Assembly (NCBI RefSeq): GCF_000333275.1 | Contig: NZ_BACU01000452.1 | Coordinates: 1 to 64,000 of the forward strand | Direction of reading: 5' to 3' | Source of the DNA: Azospirillum sp. B4 | Lineage (GTDB): Bacteria > Pseudomonadota > Alphaproteobacteria > Azospirillales > Azospirillaceae | Length of the DNA: 64,000 nt | Shown here: positions 17,026 through 26,379 of the stretch, piece after piece | Layout: every line of letters starts with the position of its first letter | How positions within the stretch are numbered: position 1 is the stretch's first letter | Program-made: the position numbers and the translations under genes | Notes under the pieces: model-generated | What the model was told of the DNA's origin: nothing | Database searches by the model: none | What the model saw: the letters and a program-made list of their open reading frames with translations, nothing else

Positions 17026-19218
17026 ATGCGCCGCCTGCTTATGCTCAGCGCGTCGGCCCTCGCACTGGCCGTCCCCGCGATCACCCTGTCGTTCGCCCAC
17101 GCCGCCGACGTCACCGTCGCCGATACGCCCGATACCGCCGCCAGCGCTGACGCCGCCACGCCCGAGGTGGTGATCAGCGCGGACCGGGAGCGGGGCACGG
17201 CCGCCGGCCTGGCGATCGGCCAGGCCTCGCTGTCGGCGGTGCAGCCGCAGTCCCTGCTGAACAGCCATTTCATCCAGGACGTGGCCTCGCCTATATCCGA
17301 TTATCTGGCCATCGCCCAGTTCGCGCCCAGCGCCAGCAGTTCCAGCCCCAACGGCATGGGCCTGTCCAGCAAGAACGCCACGGTGCGCGGCTTCCAGGAC
17401 GGTGAGTACAACGTCACCTTCGACGGCATCCCCTTCGGCGACCCCAACGCCTTCGGCCATGCCACCACCTCCTTCTTCCCGGCCCCCACCCTGGACCATG
17501 TGGTGGTGGACCGCGGCCCCGGCACCGCCAGCACGGTGGGCAACGCCACCTTCGGCGGCACCATGGCCCTGTCCTCCGCCACCCCGGCGGAGACCTTCGG
17601 CGGCAAGGCCATGGTGGGCTTCGGCAGCGGCGGCGGCTTTGAAGGCAACGGCGCCGTGAACACCGGCGCCATCGCCGACACCCAGGGCACCCGCGTCCTG
17701 CTGGACTATGACCACACCCAGTCGGACGGGTTGCTGGACTATGCCGGCCTGAACCGCGACAACGCCCTGGTCAAGGTGCAGCAGCCGGTGGGCGCCAGCA
17801 CCACCGTCACCCTGTTCGCCGATTACAGCGACCTGACCTGGAACAACTTCACCCAGCAGACGCGGGCGGCCACGGCCAAGTACGGTAAGTCGTTCGCCAA
17901 CCTCACCGATGATCCGAACTCGCAGCAGTTCAAGGACTACAACGTCGACCACCGCAAGGCGGACTTCGAATATGTCGGGGTGCAAAGCGACCTGGGCGTC
18001 CTGCGCCTCGATAACAAGGCCTACACCTACGCCCTGGATGACAAGGCCATCGCCGGTGCCGACCAGACCGGCGCCACCCCCAACGCAGCCCTGCTGTCCA
18101 CCGGCGTGCCCGGGGTCCATAACCAGGGCTACTACCGGGCGTGGGGTGACATCGCCAAGCTGGAAAAGGACGTGGGTGAGGGCTTCCTCGCCACCACGAT
18201 CCGGGCCGGTGTCTGGGCGGAGCATGCCCGCGACACCCAGTTCCAACAATCCTACAACCTGGCCACCGGGGCCATCAGCGCCCTGACGCCCTATAAGAAA
18301 TATGGCAGCGTCATCAACAACTACGTCACCGAAAGCGACACGACCCAGCCCTTCGTGGAGCTGGAATGGCACCCGCTGCCCGACCTGACCATCATCCCCG
18401 GCTTCAAGCACATCGATTTCTCGCGCACCTTCCAGGGCACGCTGAACTTCGCCGCCCACAACAACCGGGGGGATTACAGCGCCGACCTGGGCTCCACCAT
18501 GATCAACTATCGCGTCAACGACCAGATCGCGGTGTATGGCCAATGGGCCATGGGCTTCCAGGCGCCGCAGGTCAGCGTGCTGGAAAGCACCGGGTCCAGC
18601 GCCAACCGCGTCAGCCCGCAGCAGACCATCAACTACCAGACCGGCATCGTCTACAAGACCGACCGGCTGGTGGCCGACCTCGACGGCTATTACATCAACT
18701 TCCGCAACAAGGTCAGCAGCGACCTGGAGACGGTGAACGGCATCGCCAACACCACCGTGTACTTCAACCAGGGCGGCGTCATCTACAAGGGCATCGAGGC
18801 GGAGGTGACCTACACCCTGATCGACGGCCTGGCCGTCACCGCCAACGGCAGCCTGAACAGCGCCGCGGTCAAGGCCACCGGCCTGCAGATCGCCAACGCC
18901 CCCAGCAGCACGCTGGCCTACGGCCTGATGTACGACAAGGACGAATGGTTCGGATCCTTCCTGACCAAGTATGTCGGCACCCGCTACGCCGGCACCGGCC
19001 AGCGCGCCGACAACAACCCCAACGTCAAGCTGCCCGACTATCAGTTCAGCGACGTGGTGGTGGGCTACAAGATGGGCGACCGGCTGAAGGTCAGCTTCAT
19101 GATCAACAACCTGTTCAACAACCGCACGGCCACCGAGGGCAGCGGCAACCTGACCAACCCCACCTTCTACTACCTGCCGGGCCGCAACTACATGGGCACC
19201 GTCACCGTCGGCTTCTGA
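17026..19218 (+). CDS. TonB-dependent outer-membrane receptor
   Basis: 730 residues. Signal peptide 1-26 (cleavage near AHA-AD), then a plug domain (about 50-180; NATVRGFQDGEYNVTFDGIPFGD and VVDRGPGTASTVGNATFGGTM are typical plug phrases) and a 22-strand barrel ending in Phe (GTVTVGF), the usual BAM signal. It takes up a ligand at the expense of TonB energy. The next gene, 41 bp downstream, is a GH92 alpha-mannosidase, which points to a mannose-containing glycan rather than a siderophore, but this rests on context only. Confidence 0.92.
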   Translation: MRRLLMLSASALALAVPAITLSFAHAADVTVADTPDTAASADAATPEVVISADRERGTAAGLAIGQASLSAVQPQSLLNSHFIQDVASPISDYLAIAQFAPSASSSSPNGMGLSSKNATVRGFQDGEYNVTFDGIPFGDPNAFGHATTSFFPAPTLDHVVVDRGPGTASTVGNATFGGTMALSSATPAETFGGKAMVGFGSGGGFEGNGAVNTGAIADTQGTRVLLDYDHTQSDGLLDYAGLNRDNALVKVQQPVGASTTVTLFADYSDLTWNNFTQQTRAATAKYGKSFANLTDDPNSQQFKDYNVDHRKADFEYVGVQSDLGVLRLDNKAYTYALDDKAIAGADQTGATPNAALLSTGVPGVHNQGYYRAWGDIAKLEKDVGEGFLATTIRAGVWAEHARDTQFQQSYNLATGAISALTPYKKYGSVINNYVTESDTTQPFVELEWHPLPDLTIIPGFKHIDFSRTFQGTLNFAAHNNRGDYSADLGSTMINYRVNDQIAVYGQWAMGFQAPQVSVLESTGSSANRVSPQQTINYQTGIVYKTDRLVADLDGYYINFRNKVSSDLETVNGIANTTVYFNQGGVIYKGIEAEVTYTLIDGLAVTANGSLNSAAVKATGLQIANAPSSTLAYGLMYDKDEWFGSFLTKYVGTRYAGTGQRADNNPNVKLPDYQFSDVVVGYKMGDRLKVSFMINNLFNNRTATEGSGNLTNPTFYYLPGRNYMGTVTVGF

Positions 19219-19259
19219 CCAACCGACCGTCTCTTGTCTCTAGCCGGAGCGATGCGCCG

Positions 19260-21509
19260 ATGTTGAAGAAAATCCTGCTGGCCTCCACCGTCCTGCTGAC
19301 CCTGTCCACCCCCGCCCGGGCGGCAAGCCCCAGCGACGCCGTCTATCCCTATCTCGGCATCGATTGGGGTGGGGAGGTGTTCGTGGGTGCCGCCCTGCCC
19401 TTCGGCATGGTCAAGGTTGGTCCGGATATGGAGACCTTCGACGGCTGGCGCATCGGCTCCGGCTATGCCGGCACGGGGCGGGTGCTGGGCTTCAGCCACC
19501 TGCACCTGAGCGGGGCCGCCGGCAAGTACGGCAACATCCTGGTGGCCCCCGTCACCGGCGACGTCACCCCCGCCGACATCAAGTCGGTGCGGGTGGATGA
19601 GGTGGCCAAGGTCGGCTACTACGCCGCCACCCTGACCCGCTACCAGACGCGGGCGGAACTGACGGCCACCCCGCGCGTGGGCCTGCACCGCTACACCTTC
19701 CTGGCCAGCGGCGATGCCCACGTCACCGTCAACCTGGCGGCCATCCTGGGCAAGGGGCCGGGATCGGAATCGCAGAAGTTCCTGGGGGCCGAGATCAAGG
19801 TCGTCTCGCCCACCGTGATCGAGGGGGTGGGCCGCTACACCGGCGGCTGGAATGAGGGCGGGGAGTACAAGGTCTATTTCCATATGGAGGTCGACCACCC
19901 CGCCACGACGGTGCGCACCTGGACGGGCGCCACCCTGTCCCCGGATGCCACCGCCAAGGTGGAGAGCGACCAACCCATCGGCGCCAGCTTCGACTTCAAC
20001 GCCCAACCGGGCATGGTGGTGCAGGTCAAGGTGGGCCTGTCCTTCATCAGCGCCACCCAGGCCCGCCGCACCGTGGAGAAGGAGGCGCCCGGCTGGGACT
20101 TCGACGCCATCCGCGCCCAGGCCACCGCCACCTGGGACAGGGCGCTGTCACCCATCACCGTACAGGGCGCCAGCGACGACCAGCGTCGCCAACTGTACAC
20201 CGCCCTCTACCACACCATGCTGATGCCATCGGACCGCACGGGCGAGAACCCCGGCTGGACATCGGCCGAGCCCTACTATGATGACTATTACACCCTGTGG
20301 GACACCTTCCGCACCTCCGGCCCCCTGTTCACCCTGATCGCGCCGGAGCGGCAGCGCGACCTGGTGCGCTCCTTGATCGACATCTACCGGCATGAGGGCT
20401 ACCTGCCCGACGGGCGCAGCGGCAACGACACCGGCCGCACCCAGGGCGGCAGCAACGCCGAGGTGGTCATCGCCGACGCCTATGTGAAGGGCCTGACCGG
20501 CATCGACTACAAGACCGCCTATGCCGGCATGCGCAAGGATGCCGAGGTCCCGCCCCCGGATCCGCGCAAATGGGGCCGCGGCGGCCTGATGGAATACAAT
20601 GCCAAGGGCTATCTCAGCCTGGCCAACGAGCGCTCCGGCTCGCGCACCGTGGAGTACGCCTACGACGACTTCGCCATCGCCACGCTCGCCTGCGGCCTGG
20701 GCCATACGGAGGAGGCGACGCTGTACGCCCAGCGCTCCGGCAATTGGGCCAATCTGTGGGATCCGAGCCTGACCAAGGAAGGGGTGAAGGGCTTCCTGCG
20801 GCCCAAGAACCCCGATGGCGGCTGGGCGGAGCCCAACACCCTGAAGCGCGGCACCTGGCCCGACTTCTTCTATGAGGCGGATGAGTGGACCTATTCCCTG
20901 TTCGCGCCGCATGACGTGGCCAGACTGGTGGCCCTGTCCGGTGGCAAGCCCGGCTTTCTGCGGCGGCTGGATACCCTGTTCCTGAAGCGGCATTTCGACA
21001 TGTCGAACGAGCCGGGCTTCCTGCTGCCCCTCTATTACAATTGGATCGGCCGGCCGGACCGCACCGCCGACATGACCGTCTACGCCCTGGAGCGGGAGTT
21101 CCTGGGCACCCACGGCGGCATCCCCGGCAACGACGACTCCGGCGCCATGTCCAGCTGGCTGATCTTCCAGATGCTGGGCTTCTTCCCCAACGCGGGGCAG
21201 GACATCTACCTGATCAGCACCCCCAGCTTTCCCGAGGCCGACCTGGACCTGGGCAACGGCAAGCACTTCCGGATCATCGCCCACAATGTGGATGCGGAAC
21301 GGTTCAACCGCTACGTCCAGTCCGCCACCCTGAACGGCCAGCCCTTGGAAACCAACTGGTTCCGCCATGGCCAGATCAAGGACGGCGGCGTGCTGGAATT
21401 GACCATGGGGCCGGAGCCCACGCGCTGGGGCACCGGCACGCCGCCGCCGTCGCTGTCCGACACGAACGCCGACCGGCCGATGCTGTGCGTCAGCCCGTCA
21501 CAGCCCTGA
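19260..21509 (+). CDS. GH92 alpha-mannosidase, exported
   Basis: 749 residues. The signal peptide (1-20, ARA) is followed by the N-terminal beta-sandwich and catalytic (alpha/alpha)6 domains of GH92, calcium-dependent exo-alpha-mannosidases. Visible landmarks are VGAALPFGMVKVGPD near the N-terminus, TLWDTFRTSGPL, VEYAYDDFAIA (near 464, containing the family's acid Glu) and GNDDSGAMSSW (near 623, containing the base Asp region). It probably trims alpha-1,2- or other alpha-mannosides of N-glycans or mannans in the periplasm or at the surface. The start is ATG at 19260 after GGAGCG. It is coupled to the TonB receptor. Confidence 0.9.
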   Translation: MLKKILLASTVLLTLSTPARAASPSDAVYPYLGIDWGGEVFVGAALPFGMVKVGPDMETFDGWRIGSGYAGTGRVLGFSHLHLSGAAGKYGNILVAPVTGDVTPADIKSVRVDEVAKVGYYAATLTRYQTRAELTATPRVGLHRYTFLASGDAHVTVNLAAILGKGPGSESQKFLGAEIKVVSPTVIEGVGRYTGGWNEGGEYKVYFHMEVDHPATTVRTWTGATLSPDATAKVESDQPIGASFDFNAQPGMVVQVKVGLSFISATQARRTVEKEAPGWDFDAIRAQATATWDRALSPITVQGASDDQRRQLYTALYHTMLMPSDRTGENPGWTSAEPYYDDYYTLWDTFRTSGPLFTLIAPERQRDLVRSLIDIYRHEGYLPDGRSGNDTGRTQGGSNAEVVIADAYVKGLTGIDYKTAYAGMRKDAEVPPPDPRKWGRGGLMEYNAKGYLSLANERSGSRTVEYAYDDFAIATLACGLGHTEEATLYAQRSGNWANLWDPSLTKEGVKGFLRPKNPDGGWAEPNTLKRGTWPDFFYEADEWTYSLFAPHDVARLVALSGGKPGFLRRLDTLFLKRHFDMSNEPGFLLPLYYNWIGRPDRTADMTVYALEREFLGTHGGIPGNDDSGAMSSWLIFQMLGFFPNAGQDIYLISTPSFPEADLDLGNGKHFRIIAHNVDAERFNRYVQSATLNGQPLETNWFRHGQIKDGGVLELTMGPEPTRWGTGTPPPSLSDTNADRPMLCVSPSQP

Positions 21510-21514
21510 TGCCG

Positions 21515-21526
21515 CCCCCCCCCCCC
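21515..21526. repeat. Homopolymer tract of 12 C
   Basis: A run of 12 cytosines between the GH92 stop (21509) and the PLC-like start (21595). It is a candidate slippage site, but lies outside the coding region, so it could only affect spacing or mRNA structure. Confidence 0.7.
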
Positions 21527-21594
21527 GGCCGTCACGGACCTGAAACCTTTCGCGGTTAAGCCTTCGCCGACCCTATTCCAGGAAGACGCCCCCC

Positions 21595-22716
21595 ATGCCT
21601 TTCCCCCGTTCCCTGCTGCTGGCCGGCACCGCCGCCCTGGGCCTTGCCGCCTGCACCCACCAAGCGCCTGAGACCGTGGTGGCGATGAACCAGATCCAGG
21701 TCATCGGCACCCACAACAGCTATCACGCCGGCATCGCCCCCCAGGAATCGGTACTGTGGAAGAAGACTCATCCGGAACAGTACGCGGCCCTGGATTATCG
21801 CCACCAGCCGCTGACGGCGCAGCTGTCGGCCGGCGTGCGCCAGGTGGAGTTGGACGTCTATGCCGACAGCCGGGGCGGCCTGTACGCCCATCCCGCTGGC
21901 CCGGGGTTGGTGGCGCAGGCGGGGCTGCCGGCTGACCCGCCCTTCGACCCTGACCATGTCATGGACAGGCCGGGCTTCAAGGTCATGCACGTCCAGGACC
22001 TGGACTACCGCAGCACTTGCCAGCCCTTCACCCGGTGCCTGGCGGAAATCCGCGCCTGGTCGCAGGCCCACCCGGGCCATGTCCCCGTCTTCATCCTGCT
22101 GGAGACGAAGGAGGAGGCGCTGTCCTCCCTGCCCTTCCCCACCGTGACGCCGGAGGCGCTGACCCCCGCCAGCCTGGACGCCCTGGACGCTGAGATCCTG
22201 TCGGTGTTCAAGGCGGACGAGATCATCACCCCCGACCAGGTGCGGGGCACGGCCGCCACCCTGAACGCCGCCGTGCGCGAACACGGCTGGCCCAGCCTGG
22301 AAGCGGCGCGGGGCAAGGTCGTCTTCCTGCTGGACCAGAAGAAGATCACCGCCCGCTACCTGGACGGCCATCCCAGCCTGAAGGGCCGCGTCGCCTTCAC
22401 CAACGCCGAGGCCGGAACCGACGACGCCGCCTTCATCGAGATGAACGACGGCCCGGCCAACGCCATCGCCGCCCTGGTGCGCCAGGGCTATCTGGTGCGC
22501 ACCCGGTCGGATGCCGACACCAAGGAGGCCCGGGCCAACGACACCCGCCGGCGCGAAATGGCGCTGATCAGCGGGGCACAGATCGTCAGCACCGACTATC
22601 CGGCGTCCGAACCAGCGGCCAGCGGCTTCGTCGTGGCGCTGCCGGACGGTCTGGCCGCCCGCTGCAACCCGGTGACGGCCGGCCCGGGCTGTGTGTCGGC
22701 GCGTCTGGACCGGTAG
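21595..22716 (+). CDS. PI-PLC-like (phosphatidylinositol-specific phospholipase C1-like) lipoprotein
   Basis: 373 residues. Signal with lipobox LAAC (Cys 20). The PLC-fold catalytic phrase QVIGTHNSYH is at 35-44, the first catalytic His at 40, metal-site acids in VELDVYAD and a second region in HVQDLDYRS. This matches the Ca2+-dependent PI-PLC-like group, which hydrolyses phosphodiesters of inositol lipids or related substrates. It is co-directional with GH92, so the two may act on the same surface glycolipid or GPI-like material (inference). Confidence 0.82.
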   Translation: MPFPRSLLLAGTAALGLAACTHQAPETVVAMNQIQVIGTHNSYHAGIAPQESVLWKKTHPEQYAALDYRHQPLTAQLSAGVRQVELDVYADSRGGLYAHPAGPGLVAQAGLPADPPFDPDHVMDRPGFKVMHVQDLDYRSTCQPFTRCLAEIRAWSQAHPGHVPVFILLETKEEALSSLPFPTVTPEALTPASLDALDAEILSVFKADEIITPDQVRGTAATLNAAVREHGWPSLEAARGKVVFLLDQKKITARYLDGHPSLKGRVAFTNAEAGTDDAAFIEMNDGPANAIAALVRQGYLVRTRSDADTKEARANDTRRREMALISGAQIVSTDYPASEPAASGFVVALPDGLAARCNPVTAGPGCVSARLDR

Positions 22717-22791
22717 GGAGGGCGCTTGCCAGGGGCCTGAAACCGATATCTATTCTTTGCCGCCAACAATAAGCATGGAAGCGGCAGGCTG

Positions 22792-24234
22792 ATGAAGAAG
22801 ACGACACTGGCGGCGGCGCTGGCCCTGGGCACAGCGCTGGCCACGGCAAGCACGGCGCTCGCGGGCGGCGCCAAGACCGAAGGCATCAAGGTCGACCTGA
22901 CCCGCCCGGACTGGGTGGCCTTCCGCAACCTGTACCAGCAGCTGGTGCAGACCAACACCACCCTGTCGTCCGGCAGCTGCACGGCGGCGGCGCAGAACAT
23001 CGCCGCCAAGCTGACGGCCATCGGCCTGAAGAAGAGCGACGTGCGCGTGCTGGTGCCGGAAGGCCGGCCCAAGGACGGCGCGCTAGCGGCGGTGCTGCCG
23101 GGCACCGACACGTCGGCCAAGCCCCTGCTGCTGCTGGCCCACATCGACGTGGTGGAGGCCAAGCGCGAGGATTGGGAGCGTGATCCCTTCACCCTGGTGG
23201 AGGAGAACGGCTATTTCTACGGGCGCGGCAGCAGCGACGACAAGGCCATGGCCGCCGTGTTCGCCGACCTGCTGATCCGCCTGCGCCAGGAAGGCTTCCG
23301 GCCCAAGCGCACCATCAAGCTGGCGCTGACCTGCGGCGAGGAGACGTCGGACACCTTCGACGGCGTCGCCTACCTGCTGGCCCACAACCGCGACGCGGTG
23401 GAGGCGGAATTCGCCCTGAACGAGGGCGCCGGCGGCCGCCTGGACAAGGACGGCAACTACCTGGCGCTGGAGATCCAGGCGGGGGAGAAGGTCTACCAGG
23501 ACTTCACGCTGGAGACGACCAACCCCGGCGGCCACAGCTCCCGGCCATCCAAGGACAACGCCATCTATCACTTGGCGGCCGGCCTGAACCGGCTGGCGGC
23601 CTTCGATTTCCCGGTGGCGCTGAACCCGGTGACCAAGGCCTACTTCACCGCCATGGCGCCGGTGATCGGCGGCGCCATCGGCGCCGACATGCTGGCCATC
23701 ACCAAGGACAACCCGGATCCGGCGGCGATCACGCGCATCAGCCAGGATGCCGGGTGGAACAGCACGCTGCGCACCACCTGCGTCGCCACCATGGCGAACG
23801 CCGGCCACGCGCCCAACGCCCTGCCCCAGCATGCCCAGGCCAACGTCAATTGTCGCATCCTGCCGGGCCAGCCGCTGGAGGACGTGCGCCAGACCCTGAT
23901 CAAGGTGCTGGACGACCCGGCCATCAAGGTGACAGCGGTGGGTGAGCCCAGCCCGGTGTCACCGCCGCCGGCCCTGACCCCCACGGTGCTGGACCCGGTG
24001 AAGGAAGTGGCGGCTAAGATGTGGCCCGGCGTGCCGGTGGTCCCCACCCAGTCCACCGGCGCCACCGATGGCCGTTTCCTGAACGCCGCCGGCATCGCCA
24101 CCTACGGCCTCAGCGGCATGTTCCGTGATCCCGACGGCAGCGGCGTCCACGGCCTGAACGAACGCATCCGCGTCCGCTCGCTCTTTGAAGGTCGGGAGTT
24201 CCTGTACGGCGTGGTCAAGAAGTACGCGGGTTAA
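22792..24234 (+). CDS. M20-family zinc exopeptidase, exported
   Basis: 480 residues with a signal peptide (1-24, cleavage after ALA). Metal and catalytic landmarks are H-x-D in LLLAHIDVVEAKREDW, the bridging Asp in GRGSSDDKA, and the EE pair in LTCGEETSD. The lid/dimerisation domain is in the centre (GGHSSRPSKDNAIYHLA). It belongs to the ArgE/DapE/carboxypeptidase-like dipeptidases, here probably a periplasmic peptidase. It is the last of four co-directional genes and is followed by a hairpin at 24254. Confidence 0.9.
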   Translation: MKKTTLAAALALGTALATASTALAGGAKTEGIKVDLTRPDWVAFRNLYQQLVQTNTTLSSGSCTAAAQNIAAKLTAIGLKKSDVRVLVPEGRPKDGALAAVLPGTDTSAKPLLLLAHIDVVEAKREDWERDPFTLVEENGYFYGRGSSDDKAMAAVFADLLIRLRQEGFRPKRTIKLALTCGEETSDTFDGVAYLLAHNRDAVEAEFALNEGAGGRLDKDGNYLALEIQAGEKVYQDFTLETTNPGGHSSRPSKDNAIYHLAAGLNRLAAFDFPVALNPVTKAYFTAMAPVIGGAIGADMLAITKDNPDPAAITRISQDAGWNSTLRTTCVATMANAGHAPNALPQHAQANVNCRILPGQPLEDVRQTLIKVLDDPAIKVTAVGEPSPVSPPPALTPTVLDPVKEVAAKMWPGVPVVPTQSTGATDGRFLNAAGIATYGLSGMFRDPDGSGVHGLNERIRVRSLFEGREFLYGVVKKYAG

Positions 24235-24253
24235 AAACCCGACAACCTATGAA

Positions 24254-24277
24254 ATGAGCCGGCCATCGCCGGCTCAT
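24254..24277. terminator. Bidirectional terminator-like hairpin
   Basis: ATGAGCCGGC (24254-24263) and GCCGGCTCAT (24268-24277) form a perfect 10-bp stem with loop CATC. It sits between convergent genes (M20 stop 24234, membrane protein stop 24295). There is no long T-run on either side, so termination efficiency is uncertain. Confidence 0.65.
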
Positions 24278-24294
24278 CCACTCTCCTCTGCCAT

Positions 24295-25890
24295 TCATGG
24301 CGTGGGGGCTGGATTGACCTTGAAGACGACCGGCGCCCAGGCACGTCCGAACTGGTCGACGAAGGTTATGACGTGCTGGCTCGGCGTCTCGGTGTACTTC
24401 TTCGGCATGGCGAAGGACACCGACCCACCGCCCGCGCCGTCCGGCACGCACCGCGCGGGCACTTTCGTGTCATCAATATAGACGGCGCCGCAGACAGGGT
24501 CCCCTGTGACCGCCAGCCACACACCGTTGTCACCGCTGGCCTGGGCATTGAAAGCTTGGCCGACATAGACCTCCTTCGGTCCATAGTTCAATACTGTACG
24601 CTGGATTTCCTGCACCATCTCGAAACTTGTGGGCAACGGCTGCATCCACGCCATAAAGTAAAGGTTGTGATAGTTGCGTATGCGATAATATAAATCGTGG
24701 GGAATGCTCAAAGAAACAAGTAAAATCGAGATAAGAGCACCCGGTTTTCTCGGAAGAAATTTTGATATTATTGAAAAAATTAAGACGATTAAAAATATAT
24801 AAGGCGAATAAATCCATCTATATTCCTGCCTAAAAGTAATAGATGCCGTCATGGCAAGACAGAAGAAAGCGACAATTGACACCAAGGCAATATTCTTATC
24901 GATGAAAATACTTCCTATTTTCCTGAAGTCCATTGAACGGATCAGGCCCAACACAATGACGCCCACTGTGACAACGCAGATCGCGCCACTCAAAATCTTG
25001 ATTGGCAAAGGCGCTAGGACGAAATCCTCGCTACTAAGATAACTATCACCGACATTGATTCCCAAGGTGTTGGCGACGGCGCTTAGGAAGAAGTGGATAA
25101 TCTGCGGCGCATTGAACTCAATGAACTTGCCTCCCGTCCCGACAAAGAATTGGGATTTCGCCACAAAGGTCTTCAACAAGGGATTGGAGATGGCGATCAC
25201 GGCATAAAGCGCGATGAGGCGTAGCCGGCCCCGAACGGGCAGGAAATCACTATCCCCATATGTAGCAAGCAGAAGAATGGCTGGGAAAAAACAAACAATA
25301 TATCGCTCATGGGTAAAGGTACACAGGCCCAGCACAAGGGCGGCCGCTGCGAATTGGCCTTCAGACCTGCGCTGGATCGCCATCATGAAAAGCAGAAGCG
25401 ACGACAGCAGCATGAAAAGCGCCAAGCCCTCCAGCATGCCGCCAATACCTTGCCACATTTGGTAATATGCAAATCGGGCAAAAGCGAAGCAGACAGCCGC
25501 GCACCACGCCTGCAGACGTGACCGCGATACGTAAAATATAATGGATGCGACCAGGAACGTTGTCAGTAGCTGAATGGCGACATTCAGGAGAAGATAACTC
25601 TGGAAATCCCGCCCGAAAATACTGGCAAATACATAGAATATAGCACCAAACACTGGTCGATATTTCGCAAAAGGCGACCCGAAAAGAATCTGCCGCCAGT
25701 CAGAATACATCTGGTGGGTTTCAAAAAGACTTAAATTGACAATGTCATCTCCCGTCACTGGCACAAATGAGAACGGAAGATACCAGAACAGAATTCCAGC
25801 AATCAAAATAGAGAATAGGAAAATATCGATGAAAAATCCCTGGGCATTCGCGCCATTTTCGGATTGCGTAACGGCCCTGAATTGAGTCAT
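24295..25890 (-). CDS. Polytopic membrane protein, GT-C glycosyltransferase-like
   Basis: 531 residues with roughly ten hydrophobic helices in the first 400 and a C-terminal soluble region. After helix 1, a periplasmic loop carries VTGDDIVNLS; an acidic pair in the first large loop is typical of GT-C transferases using lipid-linked sugars. I recognise no exact family. The ATG at 25890 has GGAG 7 nt upstream. Base composition is much more AT-rich than the peptidase before it. It is divergent from another polytopic protein at 26380, and both border the glycan operon, so a role in modifying or assembling a surface glycan is likely but unproven. Confidence 0.6.
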   Translation of the reverse strand: MTQFRAVTQSENGANAQGFFIDIFLFSILIAGILFWYLPFSFVPVTGDDIVNLSLFETHQMYSDWRQILFGSPFAKYRPVFGAIFYVFASIFGRDFQSYLLLNVAIQLLTTFLVASIIFYVSRSRLQAWCAAVCFAFARFAYYQMWQGIGGMLEGLALFMLLSSLLLFMMAIQRRSEGQFAAAALVLGLCTFTHERYIVCFFPAILLLATYGDSDFLPVRGRLRLIALYAVIAISNPLLKTFVAKSQFFVGTGGKFIEFNAPQIIHFFLSAVANTLGINVGDSYLSSEDFVLAPLPIKILSGAICVVTVGVIVLGLIRSMDFRKIGSIFIDKNIALVSIVAFFCLAMTASITFRQEYRWIYSPYIFLIVLIFSIISKFLPRKPGALISILLVSLSIPHDLYYRIRNYHNLYFMAWMQPLPTSFEMVQEIQRTVLNYGPKEVYVGQAFNAQASGDNGVWLAVTGDPVCGAVYIDDTKVPARCVPDGAGGGSVSFAMPKKYTETPSQHVITFVDQFGRAWAPVVFKVNPAPTP

Positions 25891-26379
25891 GCAACAGCTC
25901 CAGTCCATATCGATACAAAGCACCCGGCACAAGCAGGCCAAAAATATTGAATTATTGATTCAAAATGTTGCAGAATCACTCACCGCGTGCCATGACAAGC
26001 CTGCCCATTCATGATCACCCTGGACAGGTTTTTTCTAAACAACAGGGCGTTAAATAGCCAGCACATATTGCTGGAACCGAGGTGCCGAAAGCCACCCAAC
26101 ATCGCGCGTCGGCATTCCTTATGGCGAATGCTCCCATGACCAGCCGGGAAGAAATTGTTCGTTGCCCTCGCCCACGGACTCCGATAGCGTTGTCGGGCTT
26201 TACTGGCTTTGGTTAATTTCAGTTATTGACAACGGCTGAAGCATTGGGGGTATCAGCGCGATGTCCACTACTCGTAAATAGCGCAGACCATCCCATGGCA
26301 TCCAGCCGCCCGCCCACGGCGCAAGAATTTCATCAGCGACGGCTCTACCCACAAGAAGGATGACGGCTTTCCAGCCGCG
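25891..26379. other. Divergent intergenic region between two membrane-protein genes
   Basis: 489 bp with no supported gene. A TTGACA at 26226-26231 could be a -35 for the plus-strand gene, with a poor -10 at the expected distance. I see no strong repeats. Confidence 0.4.

Noticed and set aside
18366-19259. Long open frame running from inside the TonB receptor into the GH92 gene
   Set aside because: The part before 19260 is a shadow of the receptor frame, rich in Arg and Gln. The true mannosidase starts at the ATG at 19260 with a signal peptide.
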